From: an uncultured Prevotellaceae bacterium
GTDB lineage: Bacteria > Bacteroidota > Bacteroidia > Bacteroidales > Bacteroidaceae
DNA length: 61,878 bases
NCBI GenBank assembly: GCA_947168395.1
Contig: CAMVLT010000018.1
Coordinates: forward strand, 1 to 61,878
Direction of reading: 5' to 3'
Shown here: one piece after another, positions 1-9,441 of the stretch
Position numbering within the stretch: the first letter of the stretch is position 1
Layout: every line of letters begins with the position of its first letter
Translations under genes and position numbers: made by a program
The notes under the pieces: generated by a model
What the model was told of the DNA's origin: nothing
Seen by the model: the letters and a program-made list of their open reading frames with translations, nothing else
The model's database searches: none

Positions 1-101
1 GAATAGAGATAGAACTTGTCGAAGTCTATCTGATCAGAGATGCCCAGCGCCTTATGCTGTTGGAGCAACTTCATCAATAAGTCTTTATTATCTTCTGTCA
101 T
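1..101 (-). CDS. Probable Fic family protein, N-terminus only (cut by window edge)
   Basis: An ATG at 101-99 on the minus strand opens a frame that runs off the window after 33 codons. It begins MTEDNKDLLMKLLQQ and continues with LGISDQIDFDKFYLYS. From memory, this resembles the start of Bacteroidales Fic-domain proteins, in which a helical segment and a DKFYLYS-like stretch precede the inhibitory motif. The catalytic Fic motif is outside the window, so AMP-transferase function cannot be confirmed. The gene follows the large helicase gene on the same strand with 56 bp between them, so the two may be co-transcribed. Confidence 0.5.
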   Translation of the reverse strand, partial: MTEDNKDLLMKLLQQHKALGISDQIDFDKFYLY

Positions 102-157
102 ATCTCGTCTTACTTTATTCTTATAACGTTTTTGTTTCTTGCTCTATTGCTCGATAT

Positions 158-3100
158 TCAGATGCGTCCGTAAAGTTTTGACAAGACTACATTTGCCAAA
201 CAAACTGCATATTCTGTTTCAGAGTCTTGAGGTCTCCATGCCAAAGTATAGCTCACTTTTGCACTCGTAACTTCATAGCCCTTATCAGCCCACGCCTTTA
301 GTTTGTCTTTTCCAGACGCAGATAGCGCAATGATGTTGATACTTTGATCATTAAGCAAGTAACTATCTTGGTATTGCAGGCTATCACCACTTCTAAGTCG
401 AAGTACAATATCTTTGCGCCCTCTAAAGAAGTCGAGCCATACATCACGCATGTTCAATGCTATTGATATCGACGAATACTCAACAGGAGGATTCGTAACA
501 AGATAAAGGTTTCGTTTGGCACGAGTTAGACCTACGTAATAGGCTCGCATATCATTGATGTCCCTACCGTCGGGTACAGGTGACAAGAGATAAACGGCAT
601 CGAATTCACGCCCTTTTGCCTTATGGATTGTACTTACAAACAACGATTGATCATCAGCTGCGATGAAATCTTCGATATTCGACTCGAAGATAAATTCTCG
701 CAAATCACTGTGATAAAATACTTGGCGAGTAGCTTCAAAATCAGCAAAGAAATGCTTCATGACGCTAAGGCAAGTACTTGATGCGTATGTTTCGAGCGTA
801 CGTCGTTTCGCTTCCTGCCACTTTTCTTTTGATATTGATATTTCATTCCTGCCAAGTTGTTTGAGAAAATAACGGATTTCAGCAAGATTACCAAAGCGGA
901 ATCCTCCCATCGACTGAGCTACTATTGCATGCAGCCCTCGTTGTTCCAGTTCATAAGCCACCTGCATTGTCTCTTCATTGGTACGGGTCAGTATTGCTGT
1001 ACTTCCTTGAACCTTTATTTCTGCATCAAGGAGTGATTTCAATGTCATTACTTTACCATCTTCTCCTGTAGCAGATTGAATGGGTGTACGCTTCAAGCGA
1101 CCGGGAATCCGCTGTACATAGCGGTTGGCGCAATCAACTACAGCTTTCGCAGACCTATAGTTATCTGTCATCTCGTACAACTTCGCACCTTCTTGCTCCA
1201 CTATCGATTGCATATATCGTGAGTCAGAACCACGGAAACCATAGATATTTTGGTCATCATCGCCCACTGCTATGACTCGCATTTCTTCATTTTGGTGCAT
1301 CAGAGCCTGAACAAGCCGGAAATCATCTGCACCCATATCCTGAGCCTCGTCAAGAACCAATACGCTCTTAGCTATCTTCGATTGTTCTACCTCGCCATTT
1401 TCTATCATCTCTGCAGCACGTCTTACCACATCTTTTGCATCATCCAGATTTCCTTGTTTACCGATAAGGTCAAAACTATAGGAGTGGAAAGTCTTAATCT
1501 CCACATAGTGTGCAGCGTTGCCAACCAAATCAATGAGTCGTTTTTTGAATTCGGTAGCAGCAGCTCTCGAGAAAGTAAGCATCAATAACTGCTCATGCTT
1601 CACGTCTTCTAACAGCATGAGGGAGGCAAGTTTGTGAACCAAAACTCTTGTTTTGCCGCTACCAGGTCCTGCTGCCACCACGATATATTTCGACTCTTTG
1701 TCATCAATAATCTCACATTGGCGATTCGAGAGTTCACCAAAAAGCTTATTGTATTTGGCTGGTGTGATATTCTGATCTATCTGTGAACGTCGTTCCTCCT
1801 TAAAATACTGATTGATGAACTTACGGAAGTCTAATGTGAAGTAGTCGTTCACGAATCGAAGGGCTGCATTATAGTCACGAACCATCAAGTTAGCATATTC
1901 ACCCACAATATGAATCTGGCGTATACGTTGTTTGTAGAATTCATCCAATAAGCGATACTGCTCCTTACCATATCTTGTACGACGGTCGGCGATTCGACCT
2001 ATCTGCATGGTGTTATAGATAACGATGAACCCACCTTCAATCTTCATCAGTTCCGTCTTGGTAAGATAAAGCAGCGCTTCCTCAATATCAGCAATTGTAG
2101 GTTTCTCTTGGTCGGCAAACATTGATTCCTGCCGACTGGAAACAAAATGTTGAAGCAACTCTACAATAGAGAAGTTCACAAGCGTCATGTCTTTATTTGG
2201 GTCTCGACTGACATTGAGCGTATCTGTAATAAAGCGGCAAATGTCTATTCGCCGTTCGAATCGAGCCTTCGTAACTTCTTGCGAAGCTTGCAAACGTACA
2301 CTCACGCTATCGCTGAAACTATGTTCCTGTTTGTGGATATAGCCTTTCAATGACAGGAAATGAAGCAACATTCTCAAACGCTTGACATTTGAATATGTAA
2401 GACCGGCCTTTTGAGCTTCCTCATTCAGTTCTTTATAATTTATTTTTTGTGATTCTCCACCAAATCGTTGCAGAAGGAATTGCTCTAACTTTAAGATGAT
2501 GTCAAGATTGCGTTGAGAAGTACTCTTGGATATCCAGGCTTGCATGTCGCGACTGTCTGCCAACAAGCCATCCTGCCGCATCAGGTTGATGTTCCTGATA
2601 ACGGTTGCCTTGCTCATTCCAAGGATATCTGCCAAATAGTCAACACGACTCTCAGCTTCTGCCCCTCGGCCTTCAGCTGTTGCACGAGCACTGATAAGTG
2701 ACCTGATGATACGGGCAGCTTCTTCACGTGATTGCTCATCAAAAAGTGGTGAGATAGTCAACTTTCGACGTGCCTCATCCATATTCTTCACAGCAATGCC
2801 GGTAGCAAAGACGTGAGGGGAGTTACTGCCTCGCTGTATAAATCCAGCATCCTCAAGTGCAGCGATGGCAGCCTTTACACGAGTCTCGATGTCTTCTACA
2901 TCTTCACCCCATCCAGCCTGGCGTGCTATATCCAATGGCGAACAGCTTACCTTATCTCGCTTAGCCGTAAGATCCTTTATGGCTTTCCAAACCTGCTGAA
3001 TTTCACTGATACTGAGCTTTGTCCGATTAAGAAGTATAAAGTGCTTATCAAGGTCGCTGTCAGCATACAGTACAAAGCATTCTGCCAGCATTCGTGGATC

Positions 3101-4852
3101 ACGTCCTGCACGTCCAGCCTCTTGCACGTAGTTCTCCAGCGAGTCGCTGATGTTATAGTGTACTACCAATCCCACATCTTTCTTGTCAACGCCCATACCG
3201 AATGCAGAAGTGGCGACAATCACCTGAGCTTCACCACTCATAAAAGCATTCTGGTTTTTCACCTTCTCGGCAGCCTCCATTTTTCCATTGAATGGCAAAG
3301 CCCGGATGCCATCATTGACCAGATGCTGTGCCAATTCGCGAGTTCTTCGGGTTCGTGACACATATACTATCGAAGGGCAATTGTGCCCAAGAATCAATGA
3401 GCGAAGTAGGTTATATTTCTCATCAGCAGTATCAGCATGAAGCACAGAATAGCGCAAGTTCTTACGCTCTGCATTGGCAGCAAACACTTTCAGTTCCAAG
3501 CCCAACTTTGCTCTGAAGTAGTCGCAGATGTCACTGATTACTTTTTGTTTGGCTGTCGCTGTGAAACATGAAACAGCAATGGGTTGTTCCAATTGTTTCT
3601 TTTCCTGCAACTGACGAATGAAATCACCGATATATAGATAGTCCACACGGAAATCGTGACCCCAAGCAGAGAAGCAGTGTGCCTCATCTATCACAAAACG
3701 AACAACATTGCGCCCCATCAACAATCGCTCTATGGTCTTGCTACGCAACATTTCTGGAGCGATGTATAGCAAATTGGCAATTCCATCAGCCACCTGTTCT
3801 ATCGCGGTAGCACGTTCGATAGGATCTAACAGTCCATTGATGGTCACCGCATCACTAATTCCACGAGCAACAAGATTATCCACCTGGTCTTTCATCAACG
3901 ACTGCAAAGGCGAAATAACCACAGTAAGACCATGTGTATTTCGTCCAGCCATCAAAGCAGGCAATTGGAACGTGAGGCTCTTGCCGCCACCTGTAGGAAA
4001 TATTGTCAGCAAGGATTCTCCCCGAATAGCAGATTCTACAGCCTGTTGCTGCATAGGAACGCCATCGAAGGTACGGAACTCATCATAACCAAAGAATTCC
4101 TTCAGCCCATAATGAGCATCTAAACGCTGATGACAATACTCGCAATCACCACAAGATGTGTTGCACAGCATGTTCATTACATTCACCACCTGTGGGTAAT
4201 TCCGTATCACCCAAGCTGGAGTGATAGAAAAGATATCGTCAGCACCGATTACGGCCAAACAATACGCTAACTCAATAGGATACTGTTTGACCAAGGTCCA
4301 ATAGTCTGCATGATTGCATACTTTCCCCTCATACTCCTTTAGAATCAATTGTTTCCAATCCGGTTTGGATGAAAAAATGGATGATTTCCAACTGACATTT
4401 GGCGAATATCCGATATACTTAAAGAAGCCTCCGAACTCTTGCGTTTTGTTCAGTAGATAATAGTAGACTTCTCGCCTATTATCCGATAACTGATTCCAAG
4501 CTGACACCTCATCATTCAGCAAGTCACGAGCCTTCATAGAATCATTCAGCGGATTGTTCAGTTCGTCCACTTGCAACTTATCATCCTTTACCAAATGATG
4601 ATAGGGCCGTTTAGGGAACAACAGCGGTGAAAGAAACAGCGTATCAACAATAGTCGGATTACTCCTCAATGAAGTATATTTCAGATCGAAATCGATGATG
4701 TTATGCCCACAAACCGTATCACATTTTGACACAAAGGCATCGAAGTCAGCCTTGGAATGAGAGTGCAACACGGCACCATCCTCCCTAACTGCTCCGTAAT
4801 CCGCCACCTTCTTCGTCTGCGGATTCACCTCCGTATCAATAAATGCAATCAT
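158..4852 (-). CDS. Fused DEDDh exonuclease - RecQ helicase - UvrD-like helicase
   Basis: A 1564-residue protein with three recognisable parts. Residues 1 to about 110 look like a DnaQ-type 3'-5' exonuclease: FIDTE near residue 5, HNIIDFDLKY near 50, then HHLVKDD and NNPLND, which fit a DEDDh active site. A four-cysteine cluster CNTSCGDCEYC lies near residues 228-238. A RecQ-type helicase follows, with Walker A FPTGGGKS near 286, a DEAHC box and QEAGRAGRDP. The C-terminal third is a UvrD/Rep superfamily 1 helicase, with GPGSGKT near 1065, DEAQDM, DDDQNIYGFRGSD and YVGLTRAKR. Winged-helix-like sequence lies between the two motors. A TAnnTTTG promoter lies about 120 bp upstream, so the mRNA has a repeat-containing leader. 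A role in DNA repair or in defence against foreign DNA is inference. Confidence 0.88.
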   Translation of the reverse strand: MIAFIDTEVNPQTKKVADYGAVREDGAVLHSHSKADFDAFVSKCDTVCGHNIIDFDLKYTSLRSNPTIVDTLFLSPLLFPKRPYHHLVKDDKLQVDELNNPLNDSMKARDLLNDEVSAWNQLSDNRREVYYYLLNKTQEFGGFFKYIGYSPNVSWKSSIFSSKPDWKQLILKEYEGKVCNHADYWTLVKQYPIELAYCLAVIGADDIFSITPAWVIRNYPQVVNVMNMLCNTSCGDCEYCHQRLDAHYGLKEFFGYDEFRTFDGVPMQQQAVESAIRGESLLTIFPTGGGKSLTFQLPALMAGRNTHGLTVVISPLQSLMKDQVDNLVARGISDAVTINGLLDPIERATAIEQVADGIANLLYIAPEMLRSKTIERLLMGRNVVRFVIDEAHCFSAWGHDFRVDYLYIGDFIRQLQEKKQLEQPIAVSCFTATAKQKVISDICDYFRAKLGLELKVFAANAERKNLRYSVLHADTADEKYNLLRSLILGHNCPSIVYVSRTRRTRELAQHLVNDGIRALPFNGKMEAAEKVKNQNAFMSGEAQVIVATSAFGMGVDKKDVGLVVHYNISDSLENYVQEAGRAGRDPRMLAECFVLYADSDLDKHFILLNRTKLSISEIQQVWKAIKDLTAKRDKVSCSPLDIARQAGWGEDVEDIETRVKAAIAALEDAGFIQRGSNSPHVFATGIAVKNMDEARRKLTISPLFDEQSREEAARIIRSLISARATAEGRGAEAESRVDYLADILGMSKATVIRNINLMRQDGLLADSRDMQAWISKSTSQRNLDIILKLEQFLLQRFGGESQKINYKELNEEAQKAGLTYSNVKRLRMLLHFLSLKGYIHKQEHSFSDSVSVRLQASQEVTKARFERRIDICRFITDTLNVSRDPNKDMTLVNFSIVELLQHFVSSRQESMFADQEKPTIADIEEALLYLTKTELMKIEGGFIVIYNTMQIGRIADRRTRYGKEQYRLLDEFYKQRIRQIHIVGEYANLMVRDYNAALRFVNDYFTLDFRKFINQYFKEERRSQIDQNITPAKYNKLFGELSNRQCEIIDDKESKYIVVAAGPGSGKTRVLVHKLASLMLLEDVKHEQLLMLTFSRAAATEFKKRLIDLVGNAAHYVEIKTFHSYSFDLIGKQGNLDDAKDVVRRAAEMIENGEVEQSKIAKSVLVLDEAQDMGADDFRLVQALMHQNEEMRVIAVGDDDQNIYGFRGSDSRYMQSIVEQEGAKLYEMTDNYRSAKAVVDCANRYVQRIPGRLKRTPIQSATGEDGKVMTLKSLLDAEIKVQGSTAILTRTNEETMQVAYELEQRGLHAIVAQSMGGFRFGNLAEIRYFLKQLGRNEISISKEKWQEAKRRTLETYASSTCLSVMKHFFADFEATRQVFYHSDLREFIFESNIEDFIAADDQSLFVSTIHKAKGREFDAVYLLSPVPDGRDINDMRAYYVGLTRAKRNLYLVTNPPVEYSSISIALNMRDVWLDFFRGRKDIVLRLRSGDSLQYQDSYLLNDQSINIIALSASGKDKLKAWADKGYEVTSAKVSYTLAWRPQDSETEYAVCLANVVLSKLYGRI

Positions 4853-4915
4853 ATCTTTATTTTTTGTTTTTATTCTCCTGTTTACTTCTTATTATCTTCT
4901 CCTACGCCTTTGCCA

Positions 4916-4957
4916 GGGGACAAGACTGGGGACAAAGCTGGGGACAAGCTGGGGACA
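4916..4957. repeat. Four direct GGGGACA repeats in the leader of the helicase gene
   Basis: GGGGACA occurs at 4916, 4928, 4940 and 4951, joined by AAGACT-like linkers, with spacings of 12, 12 and 11 bp. The block lies between the helicase start codon and its promoter-like box, so it would be in the mRNA leader. It resembles a small iteron or operator array; its function is unknown. Confidence 0.7.
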
Positions 4958-4981
4958 TCATAGATTTCTGTTGTTTGACGG

Positions 4982-4989
4982 CAAAGTTA
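4982..4989 (-). promoter_or_regulatory. TAACTTTG promoter box for the fused helicase gene
   Basis: The minus strand reads TAACTTTG, matching the Bacteroidetes TAnnTTTG -7 box. Transcription would start near 4975 and leave a leader of about 120 nt. Confidence 0.55.
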
Positions 4990-5079
4990 CAAAAAACAAT
5001 CGAGACAAATGCTGGTATGCTCAAAAAACTACATAAATAAGCCAAAATTTGATTAAAAGACCACTCTTTTGAGGTATAC

Positions 5080-5112
5080 ACCCGGCAGTTTAGTCGTACC
5101 AAACCGCCGGGT
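5080..5112. repeat. Imperfect GC-rich hairpin
   Basis: CCCGGC-a-GTTT and AAAC-c-GCCGGG face each other across a short loop. This is one of several palindromes crowded into the gene-free stretch 4990-5507. Confidence 0.5.
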
Positions 5113-5142
5113 TAGGTAGTGTAAACCTATGGGGATTTCGAA

Positions 5143-5385
5143 AAAACACCTAACCTCCTAACCTACCTGTCTGGAAATGCTTTGTACATCGTGGTTTCAA
5201 GCAGGTTAGGAGTTCCCAAAACTCCTAACCAACTCCTAACCCACAAGTCAAAAAACTCGGCTACGAGAGATTCTGAATGGTCAGGTTAGGTGTGGGTTAG
5301 GAGTTTCAGCAACTCCTAACCTCTCAGAATGCCTTTGTAGAAAGGGAATTCAGAGCGTTGGGTTAGGAGGTTAGGAGTTAACACC
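5143..5385. mobile_element. Gene-less inverted-repeat element related to the VapE element
   Basis: The left arm (5143 to about 5244) begins with the same 18 bases, AAAACACCTAACCTCCTA, as the 111-bp repeat that flanks the VapE gene at 41.7-43.3 kb. It then follows the same layout with the word changed from AGGTAGGTGTT to AGGTTAGGAGTT. The right arm (about 5281-5385) is the same plan inverted, including CCTTTGTAGAAAGG at 5332-5345, which is also at 43230-43243. Only about 35 bp separate the arms. The likely reading is a deletion derivative that lost its internal gene, or a MITE-like non-autonomous copy. Confidence 0.65.
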
Positions 5386-5431
5386 CCACCGTCGTTCAGC
5401 TAAGCTGACATTCACTCTGGGTGTACGTCAT

Positions 5432-5491
5432 GTTCCCATAGGGGGAACGTCGTGTTCCCAGTAGGAGGACATGGCGTTCCCCCTATGGGAA
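5432..5491. repeat. Cluster of GTTCCC / GGGGAAC palindromes
   Basis: GTTCCCATAGGGGGAAC at 5432, a half-copy near 5453, and GTTCCCCCTATGGGAA at 5475. The same palindrome type recurs at 41641-41659 and 58974-58992, each time beside another inverted-word repeat locus. Confidence 0.65.
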
Positions 5492-5507
5492 TGTTTGGTT
5501 TGGTGCC

Positions 5508-5750
5508 CTCTTCACCAGGCTTATGGCCGGCATCCTGTCGATGAACGACGTGTCGAAGGTGGGCAAGCTTGGCTTGCGGGCCCTAATGGCGATGGTGTTC
5601 GCCTCAGACCAGATTCCTGTAGAATGTGTTGCCATCGTGGCCGGCATCGACCGTATTGTCGACATGGGCCGCACCGTCATGTCGATTACAGGCGATGCCT
5701 CCTGCGCCGTCGTCATGCATAAAACGGAAGAACATACACACTCTGCATAA
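5508..5750 (+). pseudogene. Remnant of a dicarboxylate/amino acid:cation symporter
   Basis: The frame reads LFTRLMAGILSMNDVSKVGK, which fits an N-terminal region of DAACS (SDF family) symporters. It then jumps to DQIPVECVAIVAGIDRIVDM followed by GRTVMSITGDA, which is the C-terminal signature of the same family. At 81 codons it is far below the usual length of about 400 residues, and most transmembrane segments are missing between the two parts. I read it as an internally deleted pseudogene. It sits directly beside the repeat cluster, which may have promoted the deletion. Confidence 0.7.
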
Positions 5751-5790
5751 TTCGGTTACGAATTCTTATGGTTGTTTCGATTAAAAATTG

Positions 5791-5798
5791 TACCTTTG
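5791..5798 (+). promoter_or_regulatory. TACCTTTG promoter box
   Basis: TACCTTTG matches TAnnTTTG and lies 43 bp upstream of the permease start codon. Confidence 0.6.
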
Positions 5799-5841
5799 TC
5801 GCCTGAAAGTTTCATTCAAGTATGTCAAATTATAAAGAATC

Positions 5842-6507
5842 ATGTTAGTATCTAATGTCTCCTTATGGGGTGCGGCGCTGGTAGCGCTTTTAGTGGTTAT
5901 AGCGTTGGTAACACTTGCTTTCCTCGACAGGAAGATGCTGCGGCGAATGCAGCTAATATTCGGAGCGACGGTAGTGCAGATGGCTCTCGTAGGTGCCGTT
6001 GTGTGGCTGGTATATCAGACGCATGCCTGGTGGGCCTTTCTGCTCTGGTATCTGCTGATACTGCTTTTGTCTATTTGCTGGTGTCTGTATCCTTTATACT
6101 TTATGTGGAAGAAGATGCTGTTGCCCATCTGTACTTCGATACTGGCGGGTAGTATCGTGTTGGCAGGCAGTACGATGCTATGTCTGCCAAGTAGCGTCTT
6201 TATGACTGTGTACTCGGTGCTGATGGCCTGTCTGACGGCCTCGATGATTCAGACTATGGTGAACCACCTACGCAGTCTTCACACCCCAGAGGCCCACAAG
6301 CAGGACATGTCATGGCGTGAGAGCGTATTGCCTCAGGTAAGATCTATGGCCCAACCCTTAGTGATGGTCATGCCAATGTTGTATGCCGGCATGCTGTTAG
6401 GAGGTGTTCCGGCGTTTGCCGGACTTATTATCGTCTTGCTGCTGGTAGCAGCCTCCTTCGTTGCCAACGTGTTGGCGGGTGTTGTAGCCTTGCTGTTGAG
6501 CAGATGA
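5842..6507 (+). CDS. Polytopic membrane protein, possibly a FetB/UPF0014-type ABC permease
   Basis: A 221-residue, very hydrophobic protein with about six to seven predicted membrane segments. The pattern of an early segment, an RMQLIFGATVVQ stretch and a late glycine-rich MLYAGMLLGGVPA segment reminds me of the UPF0014/FetB permease family. That family is usually about 250 residues and partnered with an ATPase, and no ATPase gene is adjacent. It has its own promoter box and the next gene has another, so it is probably monocistronic. The family call is tentative; integral membrane location is secure. Confidence 0.55.
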   Translation: MLVSNVSLWGAALVALLVVIALVTLAFLDRKMLRRMQLIFGATVVQMALVGAVVWLVYQTHAWWAFLLWYLLILLLSICWCLYPLYFMWKKMLLPICTSILAGSIVLAGSTMLCLPSSVFMTVYSVLMACLTASMIQTMVNHLRSLHTPEAHKQDMSWRESVLPQVRSMAQPLVMVMPMLYAGMLLGGVPAFAGLIIVLLLVAASFVANVLAGVVALLLSR

Positions 6508-6596
6508 AAACTGTATGCAGGCCAAGAAGTTCATGTTCGCAACACCAATGTATGAAAAAAAACGGGAAAAAGCTTGGTGGATTACGATTTTTTCCG

Positions 6597-6604
6597 TAAT
6601 TTTG
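6597..6604 (+). promoter_or_regulatory. TAATTTTG promoter box for the sensor kinase pair
   Basis: A TAnnTTTG match 20 bp upstream of the ATG at 6625, giving a very short leader. Confidence 0.6.
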
Positions 6605-6624
6605 CGAACAGAACCTGATGAAAG

Positions 6625-9441
6625 ATGAGATTGGATGCTATAAAGGTGCTTGTAGTCCTAATGATGGCAGCCTTGACGTCGTTGGAAACCAGAGGACAAG
6701 ACACAGCACAAAAACAATATACGAAGGAGAACCCGCTTGTTTATGAAGATGCGTGGGACTTTTGGCCATACGTGTTTCTGAACGAGCACGGCGAGCCACA
6801 GGGTTTCAACATCGACATGCTGAAACTGGTGCTCGAGGAACTGAAAATCCCATATATCATCAAGCTGAAACCCACCAGTGAGGCCCTGGAAGACATGAGG
6901 ACAGGACGGTCGGACCTGATGATGCGACTGGCAGCGACATTCCACGAAGACTACGGGCACTACGGCAAAGAGGTGGTTCAGATGTTCACCCAGAGCATAG
7001 TAAGCGTCAAGTCAAAACCTGTAGAAATCAACACGCTGGACGACTTGGGCAAACATAAGGTCATAGTTCACGAGGGGAGCCTGAGCCATCGCATGATGGT
7101 GGATTACGGATGGGAGAGCAACTGCATACCCATAGGCGACATGAAGGAGGCCATCCAACAGATTTGCGCTAAGGGCGAGGGGTATATTCTATGGAACACG
7201 CTGTCGCTGAAATGGCTGATGAAGAAGTACCACACCAACGACCTGCAGATAACCCCCATCAGCATACCATCAGGCGAGTACAAATTCTACTCGAACGACA
7301 CACTGCTACTACATCGGTTGGACAGCGTCTATGCCAGTCTGGATGCTGCTGACCGTACTCAACCCATACTGAACAAATGGTTCTATCCAGAGCAAGCTGA
7401 CACGGGCATTCCCAATTGGGTGGCCTACGTTGCTGCCGTCACTGGCCTGCTGGTATTCCTGTTAGCCTACTACACCCTTAGCCTGCGCATACGAGAGTGG
7501 AAGATGAAGAAGCTCATAGCCAAGCACAACAAGCGGTTGGCACTTATCCTGCAGACTACCAAGATACGGGTGTGGCTCTACTACGTACAGAAGAGGTCAT
7601 TTGTGTGGATGAACACCGGGGGCGAGATGGAGAAACGTGAATACGAGTTACAGGATTTTGCCCAGAACCTAACCCCGGACTCATTCAGCGCGCTGAGCAT
7701 AGCCATCGACCAGATAGCAAAGGGCGAGAAAGATGAGCTGGTGATAGAGCTGATGTCGGGCGAAGCAGCCGGAAACCGCCAATACCTCAGCACTCTCTCA
7801 GTATTCAGACGCTCGAAGGACAGTAAACCCGCCGTGATAATAGGCATGACAGACGACCAGACGGAACAGCTGCAGGTACAGCGAAAGGCCAAGGACGACA
7901 TGCTACGCTACCAGTCGATATTCTCGACGTCGATGGTGGGCATGACCTACTATAACACCGAGGGTGTACTGACCGACATCAACCAGAAAGCCTGCAAAAC
8001 ATTCAACTGTAGCCGCGAGGAACTGCTGTCCGAACACGTGACGTTCAACCATGCGGTGGAGGACATGGACATCGCGGTAGACAACTTTGAAGGTTGCTAC
8101 TCGACCCATCTCATCAAGGACTCAAACAAAGCCTATCTGTCTAATAACATCAAGATTCCGGAAGACATGTATTACGAACAGAAATTGGTGCCGGTGTACG
8201 ACGCAGGCAACCATTTCCTCGGCATCTTCGGTTCCGGGCGCGACGTAAGCGAATTTGTCAACTCCTATCACCAAATGAAACACTCCGTGGAGCAACTGGT
8301 GGCTGCTGCCCAAGACGTGACGGAGTATATCAGCAACATCAACCTTACGCTGCATGAAGCGGGTGTACGTCTTGTCAACTATTCCCCCCATTCACATATA
8401 CTTACCGTCTACAAGGAGATGAACGTTGTGCAGCTGATGCTGACGCAGTCGCGCTGCATGGCTTATGTCGACGAGAAATCAAAGCGCTCGGCCATACGTC
8501 TGCTTAACAGCATGGACATGTTCACCAATGATGCCGTCGGCATGGATATCAAGACCATTCTCCGCTCACCCGGAGAAAAGAGCCTGGCGCTGCAATTCCA
8601 TTTCGTCCCGGTTTTCGACAAGAAGGGCAAAGTGGACAACTACTTCGGACTATGCCGTGACATTAGCGAAGAGAAAGCCACGGAAGAGGAACTGAAGTAC
8701 GAGAAGTCGAAGGCCCAGGAAGTGGAGAACATCAAGAATGTATTCCTGCACAACATGAGCCACGAAATACGCACACCTATCACGACGGTGGTAGGCTTTG
8801 CCGAACTCTTTGCCCAAGAACATGACCCTGCCGACGAAGACAACTTCATAGAGGAAATCAAGCGTAACGCATCCTTCCTGCTGAAACTGGTCAACGACAT
8901 TCTGTTCCTGTCGAGACTCGACGCCCACATGATGGAGTTCACCAAGTCGCCCATAGACTTTGCATTCACCTTCGAGGGCCACTGCCAGATGGGCTGGGCC
9001 AAACACACGAAGCCTGGGGTGAAGTACATCGCGGAGAATCCCTATGAGCACTTGATTGTTGACATTGACGATTCCAACGTGGGCCATATCATTGAGCAAA
9101 TTTCAGAAAATGCGGCCCGCTATACAGAAAGCGGCTTTGTACGCACACGATACGACTACATAGGCGACAAACTGCTCATCACAATCGAAGACACGGGGGC
9201 AGGCATTGAGACCAAAAAGCAGAAGAACCTATTTGAACGGTTCAACACCCCTACCAACCACAACAGTACGGGGCTTGGAATGCCCATCTGCATGGAGCTG
9301 GCCCAGCAAATGGGCGGTTCTATCTACTTGAATTCAGCCCCCGGCAAAGGCACTACCGTATGGATTGTCATACCTTGCAAGGCCTCGCTGGTTGAAAAGA
9401 AATTGCTAACCAATGAAGACGGAAATGGACAGATACTATAG
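6625..9441 (+). CDS. Membrane sensor histidine kinase with periplasmic solute-binding domain
   Basis: 938 residues. After a signal-like N-terminus comes a family 3 solute-binding domain (about residues 30-255; WPYVFLNEHGEPQGFNIDML is typical). One membrane helix near 270-292 follows, then PAS-like segments (about 420-690), a HisKA domain with phospho-acceptor His713 in HNMSHEIRTP, and a HATPase domain with an N box (ENAARYT), DTGAGI and GLGMPI. There is no receiver domain, so it must pass phosphate to a separate regulator, and none is in this window. The stop codon lies inside the next gene, which encodes a protein of the same design, so the pair is an operon and probably an old tandem duplication. 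The ligand is unknown; amino acid-like solutes are a guess from the domain family. Confidence 0.88.
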   Translation: MRLDAIKVLVVLMMAALTSLETRGQDTAQKQYTKENPLVYEDAWDFWPYVFLNEHGEPQGFNIDMLKLVLEELKIPYIIKLKPTSEALEDMRTGRSDLMMRLAATFHEDYGHYGKEVVQMFTQSIVSVKSKPVEINTLDDLGKHKVIVHEGSLSHRMMVDYGWESNCIPIGDMKEAIQQICAKGEGYILWNTLSLKWLMKKYHTNDLQITPISIPSGEYKFYSNDTLLLHRLDSVYASLDAADRTQPILNKWFYPEQADTGIPNWVAYVAAVTGLLVFLLAYYTLSLRIREWKMKKLIAKHNKRLALILQTTKIRVWLYYVQKRSFVWMNTGGEMEKREYELQDFAQNLTPDSFSALSIAIDQIAKGEKDELVIELMSGEAAGNRQYLSTLSVFRRSKDSKPAVIIGMTDDQTEQLQVQRKAKDDMLRYQSIFSTSMVGMTYYNTEGVLTDINQKACKTFNCSREELLSEHVTFNHAVEDMDIAVDNFEGCYSTHLIKDSNKAYLSNNIKIPEDMYYEQKLVPVYDAGNHFLGIFGSGRDVSEFVNSYHQMKHSVEQLVAAAQDVTEYISNINLTLHEAGVRLVNYSPHSHILTVYKEMNVVQLMLTQSRCMAYVDEKSKRSAIRLLNSMDMFTNDAVGMDIKTILRSPGEKSLALQFHFVPVFDKKGKVDNYFGLCRDISEEKATEEELKYEKSKAQEVENIKNVFLHNMSHEIRTPITTVVGFAELFAQEHDPADEDNFIEEIKRNASFLLKLVNDILFLSRLDAHMMEFTKSPIDFAFTFEGHCQMGWAKHTKPGVKYIAENPYEHLIVDIDDSNVGHIIEQISENAARYTESGFVRTRYDYIGDKLLITIEDTGAGIETKKQKNLFERFNTPTNHNSTGLGMPICMELAQQMGGSIYLNSAPGKGTTVWIVIPCKASLVEKKLLTNEDGNGQIL

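Noticed and set aside
5471..5722. Intact gene over the symporter remnant
   Set aside because: The alternative frame gives an Arg/His/Cys-rich product; the symporter frame is recognisable but internally deleted.
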